Source: JBFGFG01 sp041627475 (GTDB taxonomy: Bacteria > Actinomycetota > Nitriliruptoria > Nitriliruptorales > Nitriliruptoraceae). From it: 28,984 nucleotides of DNA. A program made the translations under genes and the position numbers. Location of the stretch: NCBI GenBank assembly GCA_041627475.1, contig JBFKQZ010000008.1, positions 1 through 28,984 of the forward strand, in the 5' to 3' direction. Below, in pieces: positions 6,654 to 14,350 of the stretch (its first letter is position 1; every line of letters starts with the position of its first letter). The notes beneath the pieces are model-generated. The model was not told the origin of the DNA. It worked only from the letters and a program-made list of their open reading frames with translations, and made no database searches.

Positions 6654-7853
6654 GTGGCACTGACGTCCAACCCGGTGCTCGACGAGCTGGGCGGCTACCC
6701 GCTGGCCCGGCTGCAGGACCTCGCCGGCGAGCTGCGCGCCAGCGGCGAGACGGTCCACGACTTCTCGATCGGCGACCCCGACGAACCGACCCCACAGTTC
6801 GTCCGTGACGCCCTGACCGACGCCGTCGGGCCGGTGTCGCGCTACCCCACGGCGGCCGGCCAGCCGGCGCTGCGGCGGGCCGTCGTGGCGTGGCTGCAGC
6901 GTCGTCACGGGGTGACCGGCGGCATCGACCCGGACGTCCACGTCGTGCCGGCCGCCGGGAGCAAGGAGGCGATCTTCCACCTCCCGCTGGCGATGGTCGA
7001 CCGGGACGGCCCGAAGCGTCACGTCCTGTTCGGCACGCCCGGCTACCCCGTCTACGACCGCGGCACGCGGTTCGCCGGCGGCATCTGCGACCCGACCGTG
7101 CTGACGGCCGAGGAGGGCTGGCGACTCGACCTCACCACGATGCCGACCGAGCGGCTCGAGCGGGCGTGCATCGCCTGGATCAACTACCCGCACAACCCGA
7201 CGGGGGCGACCGTGGACGTCGGCTGGCTGCGCGAGCAGGTGGCCACGGCACGCGAGCACGACGTCCTGCTGTGCAGCGACGAGTGCTACCAGGAGGTGTG
7301 GTTCGACGAGCCCGCACCGTCGGTCCTCGAGGCGATCGCGGACGCGGACGGCGTCGTCGACCCGCGCGGGGTGCTCGCGTTCGTGTCGCTGTCGAAGCGG
7401 TCGGGCATGACCGGCTACCGGTCCGCGGCGATCATCGGTGACGCGGAGGTCGTCGGCCGTCTCCGCACGCTGCGCCCGAACATCGGCACGGCCTCCCCCG
7501 ACTTCGTGCAGGAGGCCGCCACCGCGGCCTGGGGCGACCAGGACCACGTGGACGAACGCCGGGCGGTGTTCGCGGCCAAGCGCGAGGTGGTGCTCGGGTT
7601 CCTCCGGGAACGTGGGATCGAGGTGTCCGGAAGCGACGCGACCTTCTACGTCTGGTTCCGCGCCCCCGGTGGGGACAGCGCGGCCTACGCCGAGGCCCTG
7701 CTCACGGCCCGCATCATCGCCTCGCCGGGCGAGGCCTTCGGCCCTGGCGGCGAGGGCTGGGTGCGACTCGCGCTGGTCCCGACGGTCGAGGCGTGCCACG
7801 CTGCCGTCACCGCGTGGGGCGCCGCCATCGACGCGGGCGAGCTCCCGACCTGA
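6654..7853 (+). CDS. dapC: N-succinyldiaminopimelate aminotransferase (DapC type)
   Basis: This is a 399-residue class I/II PLP aminotransferase. Recognisable elements are the N-terminal GDPDEPTP substrate segment, YPTAAGQPALRRA, the GSKEAIF phosphate-binding segment, INYPHNPTGA, SDECYQEV with the PLP-contacting Asp and Tyr, and the Schiff-base lysine in VSLSKRSGMTGYR. The C-terminal carboxylate-binding arginine is in GWVRLAL. The sequence resembles mycobacterial DapC (Rv0858c), which converts N-succinyl-2-amino-6-oxopimelate to N-succinyl-LL-diaminopimelate. Downstream dapD and dapE supply the neighbouring steps, supporting this over a generic aminotransferase. GTG at 6654 is chosen because AAGGAG sits 6 nt upstream. 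Its TGA directly abuts the stop of the convergent DUF368 gene, giving the palindrome TGATCA. Confidence 0.88.
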   Translation: MALTSNPVLDELGGYPLARLQDLAGELRASGETVHDFSIGDPDEPTPQFVRDALTDAVGPVSRYPTAAGQPALRRAVVAWLQRRHGVTGGIDPDVHVVPAAGSKEAIFHLPLAMVDRDGPKRHVLFGTPGYPVYDRGTRFAGGICDPTVLTAEEGWRLDLTTMPTERLERACIAWINYPHNPTGATVDVGWLREQVATAREHDVLLCSDECYQEVWFDEPAPSVLEAIADADGVVDPRGVLAFVSLSKRSGMTGYRSAAIIGDAEVVGRLRTLRPNIGTASPDFVQEAATAAWGDQDHVDERRAVFAAKREVVLGFLRERGIEVSGSDATFYVWFRAPGGDSAAYAEALLTARIIASPGEAFGPGGEGWVRLALVPTVEACHAAVTAWGAAIDAGELPT

Positions 7854-8807
7854 TCAGTCGGTGAGGTTGCGGGCGACGCGGGCCACGACGACCACGACGA
7901 CCGCGGCACCGAGACCGAGCAGCAAGGCGGACAGCACCTGCTCCTCGGGGGGCCCGAGACGGGTGTCGCCGACCCCGGCCTCCCCCGCCGGCCACGGCCA
8001 CAGCACGCGCAGCGACCCGACCATGAGGCCGAGCAGCGCCGCCATCACGGTGTCGCGGTGGTGGTCGAGCAGCCAGTGCAGCAGGGTCGAGAACAGGGCG
8101 AGACCGACGACGGCGCCGACGCCGACCGTGGCGATGGTCACCAGGTCCCGGTCGTCCACGGCGGCCAGCACCACCTGGTAGAGCCCGACGAGCAGCAGCA
8201 GGAACGACCCGGAGATCCCGGGCAGGATCATCGCGCAGATCGCGAGCGCCCCACCGGCGAACAGGACGAGCAGCGACGGGTCCTCGAGCGTGCCCGCACG
8301 CAGACCGAGGACGAGGAACGTGACCACGGCCGAGACCGTCCCGATGACCCAGACGCGGGCGGACGGTTCGTCGACCTCGTCGGCAGCCACCACGACCGAC
8401 CCGGCCACCAGCCCGAGGAACGCGGCCGACAGCAGCACCGGCTGCTCCTCGAGGAGACGCTCGAGCAGCCCCGCCAGCACGACGACGGCGGTACCGATGC
8501 CGATGAACAGCGTCAGCAGGAAGCCCCAGTCGACCGCCAGCAGCGCCTGCCAGGCGTCACGGGGACGCCCCTTCAGCAGTGCGGCGATGCCCCGCGTCCC
8601 CTGACGGATCGCACCGACGAGCCGGTCGTAGATCCCCAGCACCAGCGCGACCGTGCCACCGGAGACCCCGGGGACGATGTCGGCGCTGCCCATAGCGAAC
8701 CCGGTGGCCAGGATGCGGGGGTAGGCGCGGACGGGGAGCCGCGGCTGCGGCGCGACCACGTGGTCGTGCGGGCCATGCGGGTGGTCGTCGGTCATCGGTG
8801 TGTCCAT
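7854..8807 (-). CDS. DUF368 membrane protein, putative undecaprenyl-phosphate translocase
   Basis: The 317-residue polytopic membrane protein carries the two family signatures: GFAMGSADIVPGVSGGT near residues 38-54 and MILPGISGSFLLLLVGLY in the middle, an inverted-repeat pair typical of DUF368. DUF368 proteins (PopT) have been shown in other bacteria to return the lipid carrier undecaprenyl phosphate across the membrane for reuse in cell-wall synthesis. About eight to ten hydrophobic segments are visible, with a His/Pro-rich cytoplasmic N-terminus. The ATG at 8807 has no ribosome-binding site, but a TACCGT hexamer ends 8 nt before it, so the mRNA may be leaderless. The ATG at 8795 is an alternative. 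It lies between dapC and dapD in opposite orientation, which fits a cell-wall theme. Confidence 0.88.
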   Translation of the reverse strand: MDTPMTDDHPHGPHDHVVAPQPRLPVRAYPRILATGFAMGSADIVPGVSGGTVALVLGIYDRLVGAIRQGTRGIAALLKGRPRDAWQALLAVDWGFLLTLFIGIGTAVVVLAGLLERLLEEQPVLLSAAFLGLVAGSVVVAADEVDEPSARVWVIGTVSAVVTFLVLGLRAGTLEDPSLLVLFAGGALAICAMILPGISGSFLLLLVGLYQVVLAAVDDRDLVTIATVGVGAVVGLALFSTLLHWLLDHHRDTVMAALLGLMVGSLRVLWPWPAGEAGVGDTRLGPPEEQVLSALLLGLGAAVVVVVVARVARNLTD

Positions 8808-8815
8808 GGGAGCGG

Positions 8816-8821
8816 ACGGTA
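8816..8821 (-). promoter_or_regulatory. Candidate -10 element (TACCGT) for a leaderless DUF368 transcript
   Basis: Minus-strand TACCGT ends 8 nt before the ATG at 8807. That distance would put the transcription start at or next to the A of the start codon. This agrees with the absence of a Shine-Dalgarno sequence. Confidence 0.4.
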
Positions 8822-8853
8822 CGCCACACCGGCGGGGTGCAGCGCCCGCGACG

Positions 8854-8859
8854 TAGGCT
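8854..8859 (+). promoter_or_regulatory. Candidate -10 element (TAGGCT) for dapDE
   Basis: TAGGCT lies 49 nt upstream of the dapD GTG, in the gap shared with the divergent DUF368 gene. Confidence 0.3.
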
Positions 8860-8908
8860 CGCCACATGACGGCACGCGAGCGACGCGGTCGACCGACAGG
8901 AGCACGAC

Positions 8909-9910
8909 GTGACGACGAGTGGCGCAGGAGTCGGGCTGGTCAGCCTGCACGACGACGGACGGCTGCTGGAGGTGTGGTTCCCACACAACACCATCGACCC
9001 CGACGAGGTCCAGCGCATCAGCGAGGCCGTCGGCGGCACCGGGACGCACCTGCTGACCCACAACCCCTTCGACGGTGAGCTCGGCGAGTTCTTCGACAAG
9101 ATGCTCGTGACCTCGCGGCACGAGCACGCGCTGCCCCGCCTGCGCGCGCACCCGATCGTGACCGTGCTCGACGACCTCGACAGCGAGCCGCAGGACGCCG
9201 GCGACGTCTACCTCCGCCTGTCGCTGCTGTCGCACCGCCGGATCCAGCCCCACGGCGCGAACCTCACCAACGCGTTCGGCCTGCTCCAGAACAACGCCTG
9301 GACGGAGCTCGGCCCGGTGCCGGCGGAGGAGCTCGCCGACGTGCGGATCGAGCTGGCCATGCGGGGCGTGCCGATCCGCGTGCGGTCCGTCGACAAGTTC
9401 CCCCGGATGGTGGACCACGTCGTCCCGAGCGGTGTCCGCATCGGCGACGCCGACCGCGTCCGCCTCGGCGCCTACCTCGCCGAGGGCACGACGGTCATGC
9501 ACGAGGGCTTCGTGAACTTCAACGCCGGCACGCTCGGCCCGGCGATGATCGAGGGACGGATCTCGGCCGGCGTCGTCGTCGGTGCCGGCAGCGACCTGGG
9601 CGGGTCGGCCTCGGTCATGGGCACCCTCTCGGGGGGCGGCTCCGAGGTGATCCGCATCGGCGAGGGCTGCCTCGTCGGCGCCAACGCCGGCGTCGGGATC
9701 TCGCTCGGTGACGGCTGCATCATCGAGGCCGGGCTGTACGTCACGGCGGGCACGAAGGTGACCACCGACGACGGCGACGTCGTCCCCGCGCGGACGCTGT
9801 CCGGCGCGAAGGGCCTGTTGTTCCGGCGCAACTCGATGACCGGCCGGGTCGAGGTGCTGCAGCGCGAGGGCGACTGGGGCTCGCTCAACGCCGACCTGCA
9901 CGCGAACTGA
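8909..9910 (+). CDS. dapD: 2,3,4,5-tetrahydropyridine-2,6-dicarboxylate N-succinyltransferase
   Basis: DapD transfers succinyl from succinyl-CoA to tetrahydrodipicolinate in the succinylase branch of diaminopimelate and lysine synthesis. The 333-residue protein has an N-terminal alpha/beta part containing THNPFDGELGEFFDKM and SRHEHALPRLRAHP. A left-handed parallel beta-helix follows, made of hexapeptide-type coils (about residues 175-290) including VRLGAYLAEGTTVMHEGFVN, VGAGSDLGGSASVMGTLSGG and VGANAGVGISLGDGC. The motifs and length match the actinobacterial DapD class, which acts as a trimer and is longer than the proteobacterial type. GTG at 8909 has AGGAG at 8898-8902, 6 nt upstream. dapE follows with a TGATG overlap, so the two form an operon. 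Confidence 0.96.
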   Translation: MTTSGAGVGLVSLHDDGRLLEVWFPHNTIDPDEVQRISEAVGGTGTHLLTHNPFDGELGEFFDKMLVTSRHEHALPRLRAHPIVTVLDDLDSEPQDAGDVYLRLSLLSHRRIQPHGANLTNAFGLLQNNAWTELGPVPAEELADVRIELAMRGVPIRVRSVDKFPRMVDHVVPSGVRIGDADRVRLGAYLAEGTTVMHEGFVNFNAGTLGPAMIEGRISAGVVVGAGSDLGGSASVMGTLSGGGSEVIRIGEGCLVGANAGVGISLGDGCIIEAGLYVTAGTKVTTDDGDVVPARTLSGAKGLLFRRNSMTGRVEVLQREGDWGSLNADLHAN

Positions 9911-11019
9911 TGGCGGACCGGGAGCGCCTCGTCCGGTGGCTGCGGCTGCTCGTGGACGCGAGCGCCGTCACCGGCGGCGAGGCGGCGCTCGCCGGTGACC
10001 TGGCCGACACGCTCGCGGGGGGCCACGACCTCGTCCGGGTCGGTGACTCGCTCGTCGTCGGGACCCGGACGGGCACCCGCCCCTGCGTGGCCCTGGTCGG
10101 CCACCTCGACGTCGTGCCGCCGACCGACGAGGACCGCCACCTGCGGCTCGAGGACCGCGACGGGGCGGAGGTCGCCGTCGGCCGAGGGACGTCGGACATG
10201 CACAGCGGCAACGCCGTCGCGCTCGACCTGTTCACCGGGTACCCACACGACGACGAGGACCGGCCGTACGACGTCGTGCTCGTGCTCTACGCCCGTGAGG
10301 AGGGGCCGGCCGACGACAACGAGCTCACCGACGTGCTCGAGGCCGTCCCCTGGCTCGGCGACCTCGACCTCGCGGTGGTGCTGGAGCCCACCGACGGCGA
10401 GATCCAGGCCGGTTGCCTCGGCGGCCTGCACGCGATCGTCACCTTCTCGGGACGCCAGGCGCACTCCGCGCGCCCGTGGCACGGCCGCAACGCACTGACG
10501 GCAGCAGGGCCGTTCCTCGCCGCACTGGACGAGCTGGCGCCGGCCGAGGTGGACGTCGACGGCATCACGTTCCACGACGTCTGGTCGGCGACGACGGCTG
10601 CCACGACCAACGCGCGCAACGTGATCCCCGGTGAGTTCGTGGTCAACCTCAACTTCCGCTTCGCCCCGTCCCGGACGGCGGTCGAGGCCGAGCGGGAACT
10701 GCGGGACACCATCGCGCGGCTGACCGTCGACCCGGCCGACGTCGAGGTCGAGGTCACCGTCGTCGACGTCGCCCCGCCGGCGCCGCCGCACACCCACGAC
10801 GAGATCGTGCAGGCACTGCTGACCTCGACCGGGGCCACCGTCGCCGGCAAGCAGGCGTGGACCGACGTCGCACGGTTCGCCGAGCTCGGCGTCCCGGCGG
10901 TCAACTACGGGCCGGGCCGGACCGACCAGGCGCACCAACGCGGTGAGTGGGTCGCCGTCGACGCCCTCCTCGACGTCGCCGAGCGACTGGGTCGGTTCCT
11001 CACCGAGGCCAGCGCGTAG
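9910..11019 (+). CDS. dapE: Succinyl-diaminopimelate desuccinylase
   Basis: DapE hydrolyses N-succinyl-LL-diaminopimelate to succinate and LL-diaminopimelate. The 369-residue M20-family metallopeptidase has the metal-binding GHLDVVP (near residues 63-69), GRGTSDMHSGNAV with the bridging Asp, the catalytic pair in YAREEGPAD, and VLEPTDGEIQAGCLGG. The dimerisation domain includes FSGRQAHSARPWHGRNA, and the C-terminal metal ligand region is TDQAHQRGE. All ligands appear present. The length matches actinobacterial DapE. The ATG overlaps the dapD stop by one base, implying translational coupling. The gene ends with TAG, rare in this window, and this TAG is the first half of a TAGTCT hexamer 25 nt before the next gene. 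Confidence 0.95.
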   Translation: MADRERLVRWLRLLVDASAVTGGEAALAGDLADTLAGGHDLVRVGDSLVVGTRTGTRPCVALVGHLDVVPPTDEDRHLRLEDRDGAEVAVGRGTSDMHSGNAVALDLFTGYPHDDEDRPYDVVLVLYAREEGPADDNELTDVLEAVPWLGDLDLAVVLEPTDGEIQAGCLGGLHAIVTFSGRQAHSARPWHGRNALTAAGPFLAALDELAPAEVDVDGITFHDVWSATTAATTNARNVIPGEFVVNLNFRFAPSRTAVEAERELRDTIARLTVDPADVEVEVTVVDVAPPAPPHTHDEIVQALLTSTGATVAGKQAWTDVARFAELGVPAVNYGPGRTDQAHQRGEWVAVDALLDVAERLGRFLTEASA

Positions 11020-11022
11020 TCT
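11017..11022 (+). promoter_or_regulatory. Candidate -10 element (TAGTCT) overlapping the dapE stop codon
   Basis: The first three bases are the dapE TAG stop. The hexamer lies 25 nt upstream of the GTG at 11048, with GGAG at 11038-11041 in between. It would permit separate expression of the DUF389 gene. Confidence 0.35.
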
Positions 11023-11047
11023 CCGCGGCACCCGAGCGGAGCCACGT

Positions 11048-13036
11048 GTGGAGCACGACGAGCAGCCGACCACGCCGACGGTCCACCCGTCGGAGGTCGA
11101 CGAGGAGGAGATCTCCACCGAGGAGCTCGACGAGATCGCCGAACGCGTGCCCACGTCCGTCGACGCGTCACCGGACGGCAACGGGAACGGTGCGCCGGAG
11201 GGCGACGAGTCCGATTCCGTCGACGAGCTCCCCGGCCACGTGGGGACGGTGGTCGTCCCGCTCGCCAACCCGGAGACCGCGGCCGACCTGCTCGCGCTGG
11301 GGCTGGCGTTCTGCGAGCACGGTGGCGAGGTCATCGGCGTCATGATCGCGACCGACGACGCCCAGGCGGAGGCCGCAGCGGACATGAGCGGCCGGCTCAC
11401 CGAGGTCCTGGACGAGGCCCGACACCACCATCCGGGCCACCAGCTCGAGCTCGTGACCCGGTCGGCCACGTCGGTCGCACGCGGGATCGTCGAGCTGGCC
11501 CGCGAGGAGAACGCCGGCCTCATCGTCCTCGGTGTCGCCTCGGCCGGTGCGGCGTCGAGCAACGGCCCACCGCTCGGACGGATCGCCGAGGCCGTGATCG
11601 AGGTCGCCCCCTGCGACGTCGTGGTGCTGCGGCCCGGCAGCGACGACGAGCACGTGGCGGACCTGCGCAAGGTCGTCGTCGCCGTCGACGGCGGTGAACC
11701 GTCACGGACCGCCGCGCGCAGCGGCATCGTGCTCGCCGAGGGACTGGGCCTCGGGGTCGACGTCGTCCACGTCCAGGACCGCGGCCGGCCGCGGTGGGAC
11801 GGCCTCGCGGTCCTCGCCCGCTCGCTCGACGGGGTCGACGGTCGTGAGCGGTGCCGGACCCGGCTGCTCCAGGGGCCCGACGTCGCGGGTGTGCTCATCG
11901 CGAGCACGGCCGTCACCGAACTGCTGGTCGTGGGCCTCCGTCGGGGGGCAGGACTGCGCAACTGGCTCTTCGGGTCCGTCGCGAGCGGGCTCGTCAGCGA
12001 CGCCAGGGGTCCGGTGCTCGTCGTCGCCCGGCACGTCGTGGCCGAGGGTTTCAGCGGCCGCTTCGAGCGTTTCCAGGGCTGGCTGCGCCCCGGCCTGACG
12101 GAGGTGGAGCAGGAGACCCTGCGCTGGAACGCCCGACGCCAGGCGACCATCACGATCGACTACGTCACGCTGCTGGGCGTGTCCGCGATCCTCGCGACGC
12201 TGGGGCTCGTCCAGGACTCGGTCGCGGTGATCATCGGCGCCATGCTCGTCGCACCCCTGCTCGGGCCGCTGTCGGCCATGTCGATCGGCCTGGTGACGGC
12301 GAGGATGCCGCTGCTCCGCCGCGGTGCGATCACCCTCGGGGTCGGCACGCTCGCCGCGATGGTCCTGTCGTTCCTCGTGGGCTGGGTCCTGCCGCTGGCG
12401 GAACCGACGGAGCAGATGCTCCTGCGCGGCCAGCCGTCGCTGCTCGACGTCGGCGTCGCCGTCGCCTCGGGGCTGGTCGGTGCCTTCGCGACGGCTCGCA
12501 AGGACATCCCCGCGGCGCTGGCCGGTGTGGCGATCGCAGCAGCACTGGTCCCGCCGCTGTCCACGGTCGGCCTCGGCTTCGCGTTCGGTGACGCCGGTCT
12601 CGCCTTCGGTGCGCTGCTGCTGTTCCTCGTCAACATCGCGTCCGTGGTCGCCACCGGCGCCGCCGCCTTCTGGTGGTTCGGCCTCCGTCCCGTCGAGCAG
12701 GACCACGCCACGTCCCGACAGCTGACGTCGGCGCTGCTCGCCGCCGGTCTCGCCTTCGTCGTCGTCACGGCGACGGTCGGCCTCGTCGAGGCGCAACGTG
12801 TCGAGCAGGCAGCGCGGCTCGACGTCGAGCAGGAGCTGACCATCAGCGACGACGTCGAGCTGCTCGACGTGGAGGTCGACCCGCAGGGTGACCGCACCGT
12901 GGTGACGGCCACGATTCGCAGCGAGCGCGACATCGCGGACGCCGAGCTGCGAGCCGCCGAGCGCGAGCTCAGCCGCAACCTCGACACCGACGTCGACCTG
13001 CGGGTGGTGGTGCTCCGGATCGTCTCCGCACCCTGA
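11048..13036 (+). CDS. UspA-UspA-DUF389 fusion membrane protein
   Basis: This 662-residue protein has a very acidic disordered leader (about 1-62) and two universal-stress-protein folds. The first, about 66-195, starts GTVVVPLANPE and contains GLIVLGVASAG. The second, about 207-330, starts KVVVAVDGGEPSR and contains LLVVGLRRGAGLRNWLFGSV, the G-2x-G-9x-G nucleotide-loop pattern. Next is a DUF389 membrane domain (about 350-580) with VIIGAMLVAPLLGPLSAMSIGL and AAALVPPLSTVG, at least five hydrophobic segments, then an 80-residue hydrophilic C-terminal domain. DUF389 is of unknown function; the UspA pair may give ATP or ligand control. GTG at 11048 has GGAG 6 nt upstream. It follows dapE by 28 nt and converges with the protease gene, stops 6 nt apart. 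Confidence 0.85.
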   Translation: MEHDEQPTTPTVHPSEVDEEEISTEELDEIAERVPTSVDASPDGNGNGAPEGDESDSVDELPGHVGTVVVPLANPETAADLLALGLAFCEHGGEVIGVMIATDDAQAEAAADMSGRLTEVLDEARHHHPGHQLELVTRSATSVARGIVELAREENAGLIVLGVASAGAASSNGPPLGRIAEAVIEVAPCDVVVLRPGSDDEHVADLRKVVVAVDGGEPSRTAARSGIVLAEGLGLGVDVVHVQDRGRPRWDGLAVLARSLDGVDGRERCRTRLLQGPDVAGVLIASTAVTELLVVGLRRGAGLRNWLFGSVASGLVSDARGPVLVVARHVVAEGFSGRFERFQGWLRPGLTEVEQETLRWNARRQATITIDYVTLLGVSAILATLGLVQDSVAVIIGAMLVAPLLGPLSAMSIGLVTARMPLLRRGAITLGVGTLAAMVLSFLVGWVLPLAEPTEQMLLRGQPSLLDVGVAVASGLVGAFATARKDIPAALAGVAIAAALVPPLSTVGLGFAFGDAGLAFGALLLFLVNIASVVATGAAAFWWFGLRPVEQDHATSRQLTSALLAAGLAFVVVTATVGLVEAQRVEQAARLDVEQELTISDDVELLDVEVDPQGDRTVVTATIRSERDIADAELRAAERELSRNLDTDVDLRVVVLRIVSAP

Positions 13037-13042
13037 CGGGCA

Positions 13043-14269
13043 TCAGGGGACGACGGGCGGACGCGGGACGCGCGTGTTGACGGTCGCGTCCTTCGCCGCC
13101 TCGTAGGTGTCCCTCGCGTAGTTGCCGAGGAACGTGCCGTAGATCGTGTTGGGGTCGTTGCTCATCTTGTAGCTGTTGACGCTCATCACGGTTCCTGTGC
13201 CGGTCACGGCGTCGAAGTCGCCGTACCAAGGCCCCCCAGACGTGCCGCCGGTGTGGCTGCACGTGAGCCCCTGGGCGTAGGAGTACAGCAGGACGTTCGG
13301 GAACAGCCAGTGGTACGGGATCGCGTCACCGGCGCAGTACGACAGCTCCGTCCCGTCGTACGGATCCGCGTGGGGGTACCCGAACATGCTCACGAACTCG
13401 CCCCGTTCGCGGTGGAACCCGACGGTGGCGGGTGCGGCCTGCTGGACGTCGAGCAGCTGTTCCATCGGTCCGAGGTCGGGCTCGTGCCCGCCGGGACCGA
13501 GGACCGCGAACCCGATGTCGTAGTCGAAGTGGCCCGCGAGCGCCCAGTCACCGGCCACGACGAGCGCGGACGCGGTCCAGCAGCCGTACGGGCTGTCCCC
13601 GCAGGTGAACACGCTGCCGTCGACGTCGTTGTCGAAGTCGGGGAAGAACGTCCAGTTCGTCGCCCACGTCACGTTGTCACCCTGGTGCACGCAGTGGCCG
13701 GCGGTCATGACCAGTGCCCGCCCGTCGGTGGCACCGTCGTCGACCACGCTCCCGGAGCAGACGTAGTCGGTCTCGCCGAGCGTGAACAGGACCTTGCCGA
13801 CGAGCACGCGGACGTCGTCACCCGGGTCGTCGTAGATCGACCCCGTCCACGGGGATCCCGTGCTCGGGTCCGGCGGGCCCGGCGGGAGGTCACCACCGCC
13901 ACCGCCACCGCCGGCGCAGACGTCGAGGTCGCGGTTCTCCTTCTTCTTGCAGTTCACCGTGCCGCCGTCACCGCCGCCGCCATCGCCGCCACCGCCGGTG
14001 TCGCACTCGGGCTTCTTGCGGTTCTTCGGCAGGGAGCAGTCGAGCTCGCCGTCGCCGGGCGGCTGCGCCATCGCCGACGGGACGCGGATCGGCATCGCGG
14101 GCACGGCTGTGGCGACGCGCTCCGGGGTCCAGTACTCGACGGCCGCGGCATGCCTGGCACGCGCCTCGGCGGACACGGCACGCCCGGGTGGATCCGCCGC
14201 CTGTGCCGGTGCCACCAGTCCCAGCAGCCCGATGGCCGCCAGCAGCCCGACCCACGCCCGCCGACTCAT
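13043..14269 (-). CDS. Secreted trypsin-like serine protease with duplicated Cys-loop linker
   Basis: The 408-residue precursor has a signal peptide (MSRRAWVGLLAAIGLLGLV, likely cleavage after AQA near residue 24). A linker follows with two disulfide-type loops, C78-x10-C89 and C107-x10-C118, separated by Gly/Asp-rich runs, and then a chymotrypsin-fold domain. The catalytic triad is visible as His192 in MTAGHC, Asp251 in FDYDIGFAVL and Ser344 in HTGGTSGGPW. Extra cysteines in the protease domain (VCSGS, FTCGD, GCW, SYCAGD, LTCSHTGG) suggest several disulfides and an extracellular location. It resembles V8/trypsin-like peptidases of actinobacteria; the substrate is unknown. The ATG at 14269 has only a weak G-rich sequence upstream. 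It converges with the DUF389 gene. Confidence 0.88.
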   Translation of the reverse strand: MSRRAWVGLLAAIGLLGLVAPAQAADPPGRAVSAEARARHAAAVEYWTPERVATAVPAMPIRVPSAMAQPPGDGELDCSLPKNRKKPECDTGGGGDGGGGDGGTVNCKKKENRDLDVCAGGGGGGGDLPPGPPDPSTGSPWTGSIYDDPGDDVRVLVGKVLFTLGETDYVCSGSVVDDGATDGRALVMTAGHCVHQGDNVTWATNWTFFPDFDNDVDGSVFTCGDSPYGCWTASALVVAGDWALAGHFDYDIGFAVLGPGGHEPDLGPMEQLLDVQQAAPATVGFHRERGEFVSMFGYPHADPYDGTELSYCAGDAIPYHWLFPNVLLYSYAQGLTCSHTGGTSGGPWYGDFDAVTGTGTVMSVNSYKMSNDPNTIYGTFLGNYARDTYEAAKDATVNTRVPRPPVVP

Positions 14270-14350
14270 GACGCCCCCGCTACCCCGCGAACCAACCCAC
14301 CATAACGAGCCGGTCGGGTTGCCACCACCGTTTCACGGTGTGGTCGTCGA

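Noticed and set aside
9472..12153. A minus-strand frame of 893 codons across dapD, dapE and the DUF389 gene
   Set aside because: Ser/Arg/Pro-rich antisense translation over three identified genes with good starts.
13037..13042. A terminator between the convergent DUF389 and protease genes
   Set aside because: Only six bases separate the stops and no hairpin is visible there.
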